Shown piece after piece: positions 9,373-17,831 of a stretch of 64,000 bases of DNA; position 1 is the first letter of the stretch; every line of letters begins with the position of its first letter. The notes beneath the pieces are model-generated. The model was given only the letters and a program-made list of their open reading frames with translations. It was not told the DNA's origin and searched no databases. The position numbers were made by a program, and so were the translations under genes. The DNA lies in NCBI GenBank assembly GCA_046351215.1, contig JAXLYX010000006.1, forward strand, positions 434,001-498,000. Reading direction: 5' to 3'. The stretch comes from JAXLYX01 sp046351215 (lineage in GTDB: Bacteria; Myxococcota_A; Polyangia; Polyangiales; Houyiibacteriaceae).

Positions 9373-10152
9373 CTACGCCGCGTTCGCGGCAATCCCGAAG
9401 CACGGCGCACGGTAGTCGCACGTCGCGCAGCTCATCCCCGGCGTCGGAGGGAAGACCCCCGCGGCGATGGCCGCCTCCACTTCGGCGACGACCCGCACGA
9501 ACCACTCCGCCGACATCGACGTCGCGGGCCGGAGGGAGACCTCCTGCACCTTCGGCGCCTTCGTCTTCACGAGGCTGACGAGCCGGACGTCGGGACGCTC
9601 GTGCTCGCGCGCCACGTAGCGGTACGCCGCGAACTGGAGGTTCGTGACGAGCTCGTTCGTGCCGTAGGCCCGCGCGGCCGTCTTCAGCTCCACGATCGTG
9701 CCGTCCGCGAGGACGAGGTCGAGGAAGCCGACGAGCGGACGCGGGAGGGGCTCGCCCGTGTCGGGGTGGAGGAGATGCAGCTCGAAGCGCTCTTCCACCG
9801 TCACGACCTCGAGGTCATCGAGGTGCGCGAGGAAGAGCGCGAGCAGCTTCTCGGCTTCGGCGAGTAGCGTCGCCGCTTCGTTCCCATCGACGCGGTAATC
9901 GGGCGACGCGAGGGCCGCGCCGAGGTCCGCCCGCAGGATGCGCAGCGCCGCCGCGTGGTCCGGCTCGTGCCCCACCTTCCGGGACTCGAACCACCAAGCG
10001 ACGGCCCCGTGAACGGCGGTGCCCACGGCGAGCGCGGGATTCTTCGACTCCGCCTCGCGTCCCTCTACGTACCGATACCGGTACTGCCGAGGGCATCGCG
10101 CGTAGCAGGCGAGCTGGCTCGCCGAGGTGTGGGCCGGCAGCTCATGCGGCAT
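9373..10152 (-). CDS. Cas4/RecB-like PD-(D/E)xK exonuclease with predicted iron-sulfur cluster
   Basis: Single-strand or double-strand DNA exonuclease of the PDDEXK_1 type. The 259 residues show the N-terminal CYARCPRQYRYRY signature (C16, C20), nuclease residues D145, E155 and K157 (GFLD, then VELKTA), and a C-terminal Cx2Cx5C (C242, C245, C251). With one N-terminal cysteine these would hold a 4Fe-4S cluster as in Cas4 and AddB. The ATG at 10152 has a GGAGG ribosome site and overlaps the upstream annealase-like gene by 11 bp. An exonuclease beside an annealase is the layout of phage two-component recombination systems. No cas genes are nearby. Confidence 0.85.
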   Translation of the reverse strand: MPHELPAHTSASQLACYARCPRQYRYRYVEGREAESKNPALAVGTAVHGAVAWWFESRKVGHEPDHAAALRILRADLGAALASPDYRVDGNEAATLLAEAEKLLALFLAHLDDLEVVTVEERFELHLLHPDTGEPLPRPLVGFLDLVLADGTIVELKTAARAYGTNELVTNLQFAAYRYVAREHERPDVRLVSLVKTKAPKVQEVSLRPATSMSAEWFVRVVAEVEAAIAAGVFPPTPGMSCATCDYRAPCFGIAANAA

Positions 10153-10795
10153 GGCGACCTCCACCGTTTCCGGAGTGGCCGCTCCGCCGAGCTTCGGCGT
10201 CGAGCTCGTCGATGAGACGACTCGCCTCGCGCTTCGTCGGCATGCGCCCGTCGCGGATGCCGAGGCGGTCTGCGAGGAACGTCGAGGCCGCCTCGCCCTC
10301 GTAGCCGAGCGTGAGCGCGAGACGCCAGAGGAGCCGCCGCTGCGCATCCGAGCACGGACCGGACGTGTCCACCGACTCCGCGACGGATCGAGCCTCGCCA
10401 TGACGGACCGGCTCCTCCGGAACGCAGTCGTCGTCTTCGCCACCAAGCTCCTCGAGGGAGACGGTCCCGACGTCGACGTAGTCGCGCAGGGCTCGGGCCT
10501 TCGCGCGCGTCTCCGCGATGCGGAGCAAGTGACGTACGACGCCGCGGTTCACGTTCGACGGATCGGCGTCGCCGAGTCCGGTGAAGGTTCCGCGTCGTCC
10601 GGTGATCGTCGCGCGCACGATCGCGACCGATCCATTCGTTTCGGTCGGCACCTGCACGAGCTCGGTGCTGATGCCTTCGAGGCCCTCGTCGTGGGCCTTC
10701 GCGAGGAGGCCTGCGTAGGAGACGACCTCCTTCTCGCCGACGACCTCGCCGTGGCGGTTCTTGATCGGAATCTTCAGGGTCAGGGGCTGGGACAT
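10142..10795 (-). CDS. Putative single-strand annealing/recombination mediator (Erf/Rad52-like)
   Basis: Likely partner of the adjacent exonuclease, promoting annealing of resected strands. The 217 residues include TFTGLGDADPSNV followed by a helical RIAETRAKARALRDYV segment (about 75-110), a pattern I associate with phage and plasmid annealing proteins. The C-terminal region (about 150-205, SDAQRRLLWRLAL and then KREASRLIDEL) resembles the C-terminal module of several phage recombinases. The ATG at 10795 has GAGGTG upstream. Family assignment is by motif memory only; a general ssDNA-binding protein is the main alternative. Confidence 0.6.
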   Translation of the reverse strand: MSQPLTLKIPIKNRHGEVVGEKEVVSYAGLLAKAHDEGLEGISTELVQVPTETNGSVAIVRATITGRRGTFTGLGDADPSNVNRGVVRHLLRIAETRAKARALRDYVDVGTVSLEELGGEDDDCVPEEPVRHGEARSVAESVDTSGPCSDAQRRLLWRLALTLGYEGEAASTFLADRLGIRDGRMPTKREASRLIDELDAEARRSGHSGNGGGRHAA

Positions 10796-10926
10796 GGGAA
10801 CACCTCGTGTGGATGGGAAGGGACGGCGTCGGCGGAGCCGGGACGAAGACCGCGAGAGGGCGATCGACGTCCCGGCTCCGAACGGGTTCGGCGCGGCGGG
10901 CGCGCGAGGGGATGAACGCGGGACGC

Positions 10927-11502
10927 TCAGCGGCACGGGACCAAGAGGCCCGCGTCGACGAAGCTGAAGCTGCCCTCGCGTCCGAGGACGACGTGGTCGA
11001 GGAGACGGAGACCGAGGAGGTCGGCGGCGTCGCGAAGGCGCCGCGTCAGCTCGATGTCGTCGGCGCTCGGCGACGGGTCGCCGGACGGGTGGGGATGCAC
11101 GAGCAGGACGCCCGAGCATGCGTTGAGCAAGACCGGTCGCAGGATGTCGGCCATCGTGACGGCACAGCCGGCGATGCCGCCTCGCGCGACCTGTCGGTAG
11201 AACCGCACGCGGTTTCGAGCGTCGCAGCCGACGACCCAGACCGACTCGGTCTTCTCGTCTCGGAGCAGCGGCCCGAAGTAGCGAGCGACGTCGCGCGAGC
11301 TCGCGAGCCGTCCGGTGAGCGGCGCGTCGTCGCCGCCGCTGCGGATGAGCGCGCGAAGGGCGTGCACCCTGCGAGCGATCGGCGGCGGTGGGATGACGTC
11401 GTCGTCGAGGAGGTTCCGGGGACCGAGGTGCGCGGGGAGGTCCCGCGTCTCGATCACCGTCGCCACGAGCTCGTCGAGCCCGAGCTCTTCGGCGACCTTC
11501 AC
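10927..11502 (-). CDS. radC: RadC-like JAB/MPN domain protein
   Basis: RadC family protein with an intact JAMM metal motif: H136-P-H138, then S146 and D149 in HPHPSGDPSPSADD. These proteins are frequent on mobile elements; a role in DNA repair was proposed originally but the biochemical function is unsettled. The 191 residues are shorter than chromosomal RadC (about 220) and the helix-hairpin-helix N-terminus looks degenerate. The start is GTG at 11502, overlapping the upstream gene's stop in GTGA. A 131-bp gap separates it from the annealase-like gene downstream. Confidence 0.88.
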   Translation of the reverse strand: MKVAEELGLDELVATVIETRDLPAHLGPRNLLDDDVIPPPPIARRVHALRALIRSGGDDAPLTGRLASSRDVARYFGPLLRDEKTESVWVVGCDARNRVRFYRQVARGGIAGCAVTMADILRPVLLNACSGVLLVHPHPSGDPSPSADDIELTRRLRDAADLLGLRLLDHVVLGREGSFSFVDAGLLVPCR

Positions 11503-12254
11503 GGCAACCTCGGAGCAAGGGAGGCGAACGGCCTACGCGGACGCGGGTCGAGCCAGGGGACCACGGCAGACGGGTCGAGCTCCGCCACGTCGGAGGGCCC
11601 TTCGAGCGCCGCATCGAGGTCGACGACGACGCAGGTGCGCCGAACGTCGGGCGGCTCGAGCACGAGCCGGAACGAGCCCCGGTGACGCGCGCCGGCCCAG
11701 CCGACACGGAGACACCGGTCCTCGGGGACGACCCGGAGCGAGTCGAGTCGGAGGGTCGCGATTTCGCGGACGAGCGTCGCGAGGGTCGTGCGCGGAATCG
11801 CGTGGACCTCGCCCGCGAGGCGGAATCCGAGCAGGTCGAACGCCCCGATGCCGACGACCTCCACGAGCCGTCCGAGGTCGAGCTCGACCCCGCCGAGACC
11901 GAAGGCGGCCTCGGCGGCGAGCCGTGCGGCCGCCGCTTCGGCCTCCGCTCGCCGCGAGCGCACGCCGTCCTCCTTCGAGGCCAGGGCCCGAGCCTCGACG
12001 AGCCGGGCGAGGGCCGGGAGCTGCTCGGGCCCACCCGGCAGGGGTAGCTCCACGGACGAGAGCCCGAGGGCCCCCGCGAGCTCGGGGCGCCGGACGTCGA
12101 GGAGGTCGAGGAGCTCGGTCCCCGCGCCGTCGAGGCCCCGCCGGTGGAGCCGGACGAGGGTCAGAAGCCTCCCGAGCGTGAGGTCGTGACCCCGGCACCC
12201 GCGGCGCCTTGTGGGGGCCGGGAGCGCCCCTTCCGTGGCCGCCGCGGGGGTCAA
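11499..12254 (-). CDS. Hypothetical protein, function unknown
   Basis: Not recognised. The coding frame is supported by a family-like alternation of hydrophobic and charged residues from HDLTLGRLLTLVRLHRRG onward. The best start is TTG at 12254, which overlaps the stop of the upstream gene in TTGA and has GAGGG upstream, giving 251 residues; the first 20 or so residues are low-complexity, so translation could begin later. The C-terminal half looks beta-rich, with FRLVLEPPDVRRTCVVVDLD near 205-225. It sits between a small unknown gene and radC, with 4-bp overlaps on both sides. Confidence 0.6.
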   Translation of the reverse strand: MTPAAATEGALPAPTRRRGCRGHDLTLGRLLTLVRLHRRGLDGAGTELLDLLDVRRPELAGALGLSSVELPLPGGPEQLPALARLVEARALASKEDGVRSRRAEAEAAAARLAAEAAFGLGGVELDLGRLVEVVGIGAFDLLGFRLAGEVHAIPRTTLATLVREIATLRLDSLRVVPEDRCLRVGWAGARHRGSFRLVLEPPDVRRTCVVVDLDAALEGPSDVAELDPSAVVPWLDPRPRRPFASLAPRLP

Positions 12255-12568
12255 GAGGCCCTCGCGGCCGAGAGGGCTGCGGCGAAGTCCGGCGGCAGCT
12301 CGGTCGTGGCCTCGGAGGCGAGCGCTAGCGGGGCCTCCGAGGCCGCGGGCTCGTCCTCCACGACCAAGCCCGTCGTGACCTCGTTGCGGTGGACGACGAG
12401 CACCCCCGAGTAGGAGCGACCGTCCGCCGACCGGACCTCGAGCGCCCGGGCCTTGCGGCGCGCGGTGCGGACCGGCTCGGTGGAGCCCGAGGAGATGAGG
12501 CTCTCGACGCCCTTGGCGATGAGGACTCGGAGTGCGGCGCGGGTCTTCGGAGAGATCGGGATGTGCAT
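12251..12568 (-). CDS. Small hypothetical protein of the recombination cassette
   Basis: Not recognised. The 105 residues begin MHIPISPKTRAALRVLIAKG, with a helical N-terminal half rich in Arg/Lys, a short beta segment (SYSGVLVVHRNEVTTGLVV) and an acidic/Ala-rich tail. The ATG at 12568 is preceded by AAAGGAC about 10 bases away. It is coupled by TTGA overlap to the next gene. Size and position fit an accessory DNA-binding or regulatory protein, which is inference only. Confidence 0.6.
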   Translation of the reverse strand: MHIPISPKTRAALRVLIAKGVESLISSGSTEPVRTARRKARALEVRSADGRSYSGVLVVHRNEVTTGLVVEDEPAASEAPLALASEATTELPPDFAAALSAARAS

Positions 12569-12592
12569 GGGTGTGGGTCCTTTCGAAACGAC

Positions 12593-12634
12593 GAACCCCG
12601 GCGTCGGGGCAGCGAGCCGTCGACGCCGGGGTTC
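12593..12634 (-). terminator. 14-bp-stem hairpin between two small genes
   Basis: Arms 12593-12606 and 12621-12634 are perfectly complementary (core AACCCCGGCGTCG) around a 14-base loop. It lies between the 42-residue membrane gene and the 105-residue gene downstream on the minus strand. There is no U-run, so it may attenuate, protect an mRNA end, or act as a processing site. Confidence 0.5.
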
Positions 12635-12658
12635 CATGGGTTGGGGGTGGTAGAGCGG

Positions 12659-12787
12659 TCAGTCCTCGTCGTCGTCGACGAAGGCGGTCTTCGCGGCCGA
12701 GACCGCGACGGTGAGGGCGAGGCCTGCGAGCGCCGACGCGATCGATCCGTCGGCCCACATGCGGCCCCAGAAGTTGCCGTGGTTCAT
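12659..12787 (-). CDS. 42-residue membrane protein
   Basis: Small gene: MNHGNFWGRMWADGSIASA, then a hydrophobic helix (residues 15-33) and an acidic end (FVDDDED). The ATG at 12787 is preceded by a good ribosome site (AAGGAG, 6 bases away) and the stop is at 12659. GC-rich third positions support coding. Function unknown; candidates are a holin-like or small regulatory membrane peptide of the element. Confidence 0.65.
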   Translation of the reverse strand: MNHGNFWGRMWADGSIASALAGLALTVAVSAAKTAFVDDDED

Positions 12788-12882
12788 GTCGTTCTCCTTC
12801 TCGTGCGAAACGCCGGGCGGCGCCCGCGCCCTGGCCACCGGAGGCCAAGACGACGAGCGCCGCGCGGCGCGTCAGGGGTGGG

Positions 12883-14019
12883 TCAGCGTGTTCGGCTCAC
12901 GAGGTAGCGGTGCGCCGCTTCCTCGAGCCCGAGCCGCGCTGTCGTGCCGCGGGTCTTCGCTGTAGCCGTGATTCCGTTCGCGAGGTCGAAGACCGTGGCG
13001 CGAGCGCTGCGGAGCGAGTCGCGGAGGGCCTGGTCGTCGAGCCGATCGACGTCGAGACCAGACTCGAGCGCGTGGATCCGGGCGACCGCCTGCGCGTCCG
13101 CGCCGCTGAGGCCGGAGGCGCGCATCGCGTCGAGCTCGGCGAGCACCGAGTCGACGACGAGCTCGGTGCTTCGCTTCCAGCGGTCGAGGTCGCCGCGTGC
13201 CTCGGCGAAGGCGAGTGGGAGCGCGTCGCGAAGAAGCTCGCGGAGGCGCGCGGGATCGCCGATGTGCCGGAACTTCGAAGCGGCCTCGCTCTGCCAGCCG
13301 CGCATGCCGTTGGTGCAGAGGAGCCGGTACGTCGTCGGCACGACCTGAACCGAACGCAGGCCGACTTCGCTATTGCCGAGGTCGATGCCGTACTCGATGA
13401 CGTCACCGCGCTTCACGGCCACGCCCTCCGCGGGGAGCGTGATGCGCAGGACGGTCGACGTCCCGACCGACGAAGCGCGGACGACGGCGTCACGCCGAAG
13501 GCCCGCGTGATCGAGCGCATCGGCGACGAGCTCGAAGAGCACCTGGTCGTCGATCGGGGCGTAGCGTTCCGACAGGACGGCGCGGACGTCGCCGCCGGCC
13601 ATCCGCAAGAGCGCCGGCTGCGGCTTCTTCAGGAGGCCGTAGTTGACGTTCGCGATCTGGAGCTTCGCGGGAAGCTCCCGGAGATACGTCGCGGGCGCGT
13701 CGATGCGGTCGCAAAGCTGCCGGAAGGCGAGCTCCCGGAGCGCGAGGGGCGGGCCCGCCTGGCGCCCGAAGAACGGGACACCGACGAGCTGCATGATGGA
13801 GCCGTCGCCCGAGCCGAAGGCCCAGCTGCGGAGGTCGGCGGTGACGACATCCGAGCGGGCGCCGTCGGCGGCGTGCAGGGCGAGGACGTCGGAGGCGGCC
13901 TCGTCGAAGGAGACGGGGCGGAGGTGAGGGAACCAGCGCTCGCGCTGGTCGGGGCGGGGAGACAGGGACGGCGACGGAGACGCCGACGAGGACGAAGGGA
14001 CGAGCGCGGTCGCGTTCAT
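12883..14019 (-). CDS. DUF932 (phage/plasmid-related) protein
   Basis: Member of the DUF932/TIGR03299 family found on phages, plasmids and islands, often near recombination genes; the molecular role is unknown. The 378 residues contain the family hallmark near 130-165 (GGDVRAVLSERYAPIDD) and CTNGM near 240. The N-terminal 30 residues are Ser/Pro-rich. ATG at 14019 was chosen because the frame above it is Arg/Pro-rich and unconserved in appearance; a GGAG lies 10-13 bases upstream. It is the first gene of the minus-strand recombination cassette that ends with the Cas4-like nuclease. Confidence 0.85.
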   Translation of the reverse strand: MNATALVPSSSSASPSPSLSPRPDQRERWFPHLRPVSFDEAASDVLALHAADGARSDVVTADLRSWAFGSGDGSIMQLVGVPFFGRQAGPPLALRELAFRQLCDRIDAPATYLRELPAKLQIANVNYGLLKKPQPALLRMAGGDVRAVLSERYAPIDDQVLFELVADALDHAGLRRDAVVRASSVGTSTVLRITLPAEGVAVKRGDVIEYGIDLGNSEVGLRSVQVVPTTYRLLCTNGMRGWQSEAASKFRHIGDPARLRELLRDALPLAFAEARGDLDRWKRSTELVVDSVLAELDAMRASGLSGADAQAVARIHALESGLDVDRLDDQALRDSLRSARATVFDLANGITATAKTRGTTARLGLEEAAHRYLVSRTR

Positions 14020-14135
14020 GGGGGAAGCTCCATGACGAGGCGCGTGGGAAAGGTCCTCGTCTAGGCTTCTGCCGCAAATCACGACGAATTTCGGGGCCAT
14101 GATTTCATGCGGTCGAACCGGTACGCTCGGCGACC

Positions 14136-14873
14136 ATGAGCCCAAGTTCTGATTCCGATGACGACTGGTCGGGCGAGGTTGGGGGCGACTGCGCCCCCGA
14201 GTTGGACCCGCCCACGATCGAGGCAAAAGCAGCGGCGCGCTTCTTCAGCGGGCCCCGGACCGCTGGGGCCCGATGGATGGGCACTACGCCTGATGAGCGC
14301 AGACATTGGCGCGCACACGCGCTCCAGGTGGCGGCGGCAACAGCGTGCGACTTGATACGCCAAGCTGCAGATGCAGCCGCCAACGGCTCTGAGGAAGACC
14401 TCACGCGAGCCTACGATCGCATTCAGAAGATCATCACGGAACTCACCGGCTGGGGGTCGGGCCGGCGGGCAGCACTCTTCCTCGCGATGACGCCCGACCT
14501 CATGCACCCGGACCTCGAGACGCCCGAATCGTACTGGCTTTGGTTCCTGACCCTCTTCCCCGAGTACGAGCAGACCGTCGTCATGCAGGAGGGCGGCGAG
14601 CCACTCATTCGAAACGATGTCTCCCTCCGTACCTGGGAACTGCTCGCGGCGATGGACCGTCGCGCCGGGAAGCCGTCGACGGCATGGCAGCAGCGGTTCC
14701 CGAACCTGGCGGGCATCGATCGGTGGAAGGCACTTGAGAGCCTGATCTCCAAGATCGGGGTGAAGAGCGAGGCAAGCTCAATCACGCTGAAACGTGACAT
14801 TCGTGATGCGAGGCGGGCGTTTCGGGATTTTGCCGGCTTCCTTCGAGCCCGCCTGATTCGACCGTTCGAGTGA
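14136..14873 (+). CDS. Hypothetical protein, divergent from the recombination cassette
   Basis: Not recognised. The 245 residues are mostly helical and soluble, without signal peptide or membrane segments; an acidic N-terminus (SDSDDDWSGE) is followed by Trp-rich helices (TPESYWLWFLTLFPEYEQ). It is transcribed away from the DUF932 gene with a 116-bp shared upstream region, which is AT-richer than its surroundings and probably holds both promoters. It stands alone on its transcript as far as visible. Confidence 0.65.
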   Translation: MSPSSDSDDDWSGEVGGDCAPELDPPTIEAKAAARFFSGPRTAGARWMGTTPDERRHWRAHALQVAAATACDLIRQAADAAANGSEEDLTRAYDRIQKIITELTGWGSGRRAALFLAMTPDLMHPDLETPESYWLWFLTLFPEYEQTVVMQEGGEPLIRNDVSLRTWELLAAMDRRAGKPSTAWQQRFPNLAGIDRWKALESLISKIGVKSEASSITLKRDIRDARRAFRDFAGFLRARLIRPFE

Positions 14874-15024
14874 CATCAGTCGCCGTCGCCCGGACCGTCG
14901 CCCTCAACGCCGTTCTTGACGCCGCACCGGCCAATGCGACGCCCCCAGTGGCACAGCCTCGTAATAGTGCGGCCGTGCCCCCACCTCTAAATGCTCGACG
15001 TGGCGAACGCTATCGTACGAGCAC

Positions 15025-15189
15025 ATGAAGAACGAATCACGCTACCTCTCCGCCCACGAGATCCGCGTCGTGGCCGTCACCGCGTGCGTCTGCGAGCGCA
15101 CGGTGCGTCGGTACTTCGCGAGCCTGCCCGTCCGGTCGACGTGTAAGGCGCGCATCGAACAGGCCCTGGCTGACCTCGGTCGGAACTGA
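15025..15189 (+). CDS. 54-residue helix-turn-helix protein
   Basis: Small gene starting ATG at 15025. After MKNESRYLSAHEIRVVAVTA comes CVCERTVRRYFASLPVRS, a compact helix-turn-helix like the DNA-reading motif of LacI-type or phage repressors, then a short closing helix. It lies upstream of the polymerase operon and could be the element's regulator. The 151 bp before it (14874-15024) hold no other gene. No clear ribosome site is visible, so translation efficiency is uncertain. Confidence 0.6.
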   Translation: MKNESRYLSAHEIRVVAVTACVCERTVRRYFASLPVRSTCKARIEQALADLGRN

Positions 15190-15391
15190 CGCACACCGGC
15201 CGAGTCACCAGCGGTGCTTCGTGCGCCTCTGCGACCCGGCAGCGGAGCGCCAAACAGCCGAGAGCCGCTAGCCCGGCCCTCCTTCACTAGCGAGCGCGCC
15301 GCCCTCCGTCGCTCGCCTATTCGCTCGTCGCCTCGGTGCGATGAGAAGGGCGCCCTGTGCCCGACGCGTCATGCGGACGCTTCGGCTGAAT

Positions 15392-16030
15392 ATGGAGAAA
15401 AAAGTGTCCGAAATCGACGACCCCACCAACTCGCCTCGCATCACCCCCGACCTCGGTTTGACCAAGACCGGCGGTGCTGATTCCTTCTCGTTCCTGGAGA
15501 AGCTGCGGATCCCCAACGGGGATCTGGAGCCGCTCCAGACGCAAAAGGTCGTCAGCGCCGTGTACGGCTCGAAGCCGCACAAGGATGCCTTCTTCCGGAC
15601 GCATCCGGGGCCGTCCTATCGATCCAGCGTGTTGGGCATCAAAGCGCGCATCGGTGGTACCGAGGACGTCTGGCTCGTGAACCCGAGCCTGAGCGCACTC
15701 TTCCCGAAACCGCCTTCGGTGTACGAGCTGCGGCTCACGATCACCCGCGATGACGTCCTCTCGGTCTGGCCCCTGCGGTACCCCCTGGACCCGAAGGACG
15801 CGTGGGGGAACACGGCGATGGAAGCCGCTGAAATCGCGCAGACGCGCTGGATCAAGCTCGTCGCGAACACGAACGCGGGCTACTACGAAGCGTTCGCCGC
15901 AATGGGGGCGCTGCCCGACCCCGTCTGGCCGGACAAGTCGTTCGAGGAGTTGGTCGCGCTCGCGTTCCGCGATCGCGTGATCGACACCGCGAACCACCCC
16001 ACCCTCCGCATGCTGCGCGGCGAGGTCTGA
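15392..16030 (+). CDS. Hypothetical protein preceding DNA polymerase
   Basis: Not recognised. The 212 residues from MEKKVSEIDDP contain no membrane segments; the central part (VWLVNPSLSALFPKPPSVY, about 90-110) and a Trp/Pro-rich region look like a compact soluble fold. In-frame ATG codons at 15341 and 15371 are possible but add only an Arg-rich extension; no start has a strong ribosome site. It ends one base before the polymerase start, so the two are almost certainly co-translated and may act together in DNA replication. Confidence 0.65.
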   Translation: MEKKVSEIDDPTNSPRITPDLGLTKTGGADSFSFLEKLRIPNGDLEPLQTQKVVSAVYGSKPHKDAFFRTHPGPSYRSSVLGIKARIGGTEDVWLVNPSLSALFPKPPSVYELRLTITRDDVLSVWPLRYPLDPKDAWGNTAMEAAEIAQTRWIKLVANTNAGYYEAFAAMGALPDPVWPDKSFEELVALAFRDRVIDTANHPTLRMLRGEV

Positions 16031-16031
16031 G

Positions 16032-17831
16032 ATGGTGAACGGGTGCTCCTTCGTGTTCGCCGACTTCGAGTTCGGCTCGACGCCGGGGGAGCGCCCGGTT
16101 CCGCGTTGCGTCGTCTTGCGCCGGCACCCCACGGGCGAGTCGTACCGGGTGTGGCTCGACGGATCGGGGGCCGTGCCCTGTCCCATTCACTTCGACGAAA
16201 ACACGGTGCTCGTTGCGTACTTCGCCTCGGCGGAAGTGAGCTGCTTCCAGGCGCTCGGCTGGCCGATCCCCAAACGAATCCTCGACCCCTACGCCGAGTT
16301 CCGGGCCCTCACCAACGGGCGCAAGCTCCCGCACGGCAACGGTCTGCTCGGTGCACTTCTGTATTTCGGGCTCGAGGCCGGCGACGCCATCGAGAAGCAG
16401 GCCATGCGCGACCTCGCACTCGCGGGCGGACCGTACACCGACGAAGATTGCGCCGCGCTGCTCGCGTACTGTGAGGCCGACGTCCTCGCGACCGAGCGGC
16501 TCTTCGGAACGATGCGGGACCGAATCGACTTCGAGCGGGCACTCGTGCGTGGGAGCTTCATGGGGTCCGTCGGGCGCATGCAGCACGTCGGCGTCCCGAT
16601 CGACACGGCGCTCCTCGGCCGGTTCGACCAGCACTGGGAATCGATCCGCCGCGACATCCGAGCCGAAGCGAACAAGGAGTTCGGCGTCTACGAGGATGAG
16701 GGTTTCCGCGAGCACCTGTTCGCGGAATATCTGAGGACCCACGCCATCGCCTGGCAGAAGCACCCGACAGGTCGACTGTGCCTGGACGACGACACGTTTC
16801 GGGCAATGGCGCTGGTGCACCCGCGGTTGCGGCAGTTGCAGGATGCCAAGCGATTCTTGGCGCAGACGCGCCCGCTCGACGTTGCCGTTGGGTCCGACGG
16901 ACGCAACCGGGCACTCCTGTCCCCGTTCGGGAGTCGGACGGGCCGGAACCAGCCGAGCACGAGCACCTTCATCTTCGGGCGCCCGTCCTGGATGCGCGGC
17001 CTCGTGACGCCGAGCCCGGGCCGGATCCTGGCCTACATCGACTATTCCCAGCAGGAGTTCGGCATCGCCGCAGCGCTTTCGGGTGACTCGGCGATGCAGA
17101 CGGCCTACCTGTCGGGCGACCCCTACCTCGAGTTCGCGAAGCAGTCGGGGGCCATCCCGCGCGACGCCACGAAGGAGTCGCACCGCGATGCCCGCGAGCA
17201 GTTCAAGGCATGCGTGCTCGGCGTGCTGTACGGGATGGGCGCAACGACCTTGGCCTACCGGATCGGTCGCTCCGAGGCGCACGCGGCGGAACTTCTGATG
17301 CTGCATCGGCGCACGTACCGTCGTTTCTGGGAATGGTCGCAGGCCGTCGCTGACACTGCGCGCCTCAGGAAGCACATCGTCGCGACCTTCGGTTGGCCGC
17401 TCTTCGTGGACGCCAACACGAAGACGTCGACGCTGAAAAATTTCCCGATGCAAGCCAACGGGGCGGAGATGCTGCGGATCGCCTGCATCCTGATGCACGA
17501 GCGCGGGATCGAGGTGTGCGCGCCGGTCCACGACGCGGTGCTCATCGAGGCGGGGGAGAGCGAGGCGGGGCCCGCCGTGCACGAGGCGCAGCGCGCCATG
17601 GGTGACGCGAGCCGGATCGTGCTCGGCGGGTTCGAGCTGAGGTCGGACAGCAAGGTGCTGCGGGCCGGCGACCGGTTCCTGGAGCCCAGGGGGAAGCCAA
17701 TGTGGCAGCGCATGGAGGCGCTTCTCGCGCGAACTGAAGCCGCACGTGCGCGCCACGGCACCACTGGTGGTGCGCATACGAGCACCTGCTCTGTCTCTTC
17801 TATCTCTTCGGAAAGGGACCTCCAGCCGTGA
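16032..17831 (+). CDS. Family-A DNA polymerase with 3'-5' exonuclease domain
   Basis: DNA polymerase I-type enzyme, 599 residues. N-terminal DEDD exonuclease: D11 and E13 in FADFEFG, a closing YCEADV. C-terminal polymerase: motif A IDYSQQEFG (D337), motif B K392 with a following YGMG, motif C HDAVL (D501). It lacks the 5'-3' exonuclease of PolI, as phage and plasmid polymerases do. The first gene of the cluster sits one base upstream and the next gene overlaps it by GTGA. The C-terminus past residue about 575 is low-complexity (Ser/Thr-rich) and overlaps an operator-like palindrome. Confidence 0.93.
   Translation: MVNGCSFVFADFEFGSTPGERPVPRCVVLRRHPTGESYRVWLDGSGAVPCPIHFDENTVLVAYFASAEVSCFQALGWPIPKRILDPYAEFRALTNGRKLPHGNGLLGALLYFGLEAGDAIEKQAMRDLALAGGPYTDEDCAALLAYCEADVLATERLFGTMRDRIDFERALVRGSFMGSVGRMQHVGVPIDTALLGRFDQHWESIRRDIRAEANKEFGVYEDEGFREHLFAEYLRTHAIAWQKHPTGRLCLDDDTFRAMALVHPRLRQLQDAKRFLAQTRPLDVAVGSDGRNRALLSPFGSRTGRNQPSTSTFIFGRPSWMRGLVTPSPGRILAYIDYSQQEFGIAAALSGDSAMQTAYLSGDPYLEFAKQSGAIPRDATKESHRDAREQFKACVLGVLYGMGATTLAYRIGRSEAHAAELLMLHRRTYRRFWEWSQAVADTARLRKHIVATFGWPLFVDANTKTSTLKNFPMQANGAEMLRIACILMHERGIEVCAPVHDAVLIEAGESEAGPAVHEAQRAMGDASRIVLGGFELRSDSKVLRAGDRFLEPRGKPMWQRMEALLARTEAARARHGTTGGAHTSTCSVSSISSERDLQP
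17758..17773. promoter_or_regulatory. Palindrome inside the polymerase 3' end
   Basis: GCACCAC, two bases, GTGGTGC. The downstream bases (CTCTGTCTCTTCTATCTCTTC) resemble the reverse complement of the pyrimidine/purine run beside the 4628 palindrome. It lies 55-70 bp before the winged-helix gene and could control the integrase operon. Role is inference. Confidence 0.35.

Noticed and set aside
9373..10152. The Cas4-like nuclease as a sign of a CRISPR-Cas locus
   Set aside because: No Cas1, Cas2 or repeat array is present in the window; the neighbour is an annealase-like gene, as in phage recombination modules.
15852..17777. A minus-strand frame of about 640 codons opposite the polymerase gene
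   Set aside because: The plus strand carries all polymerase motifs; the antisense frame has none.
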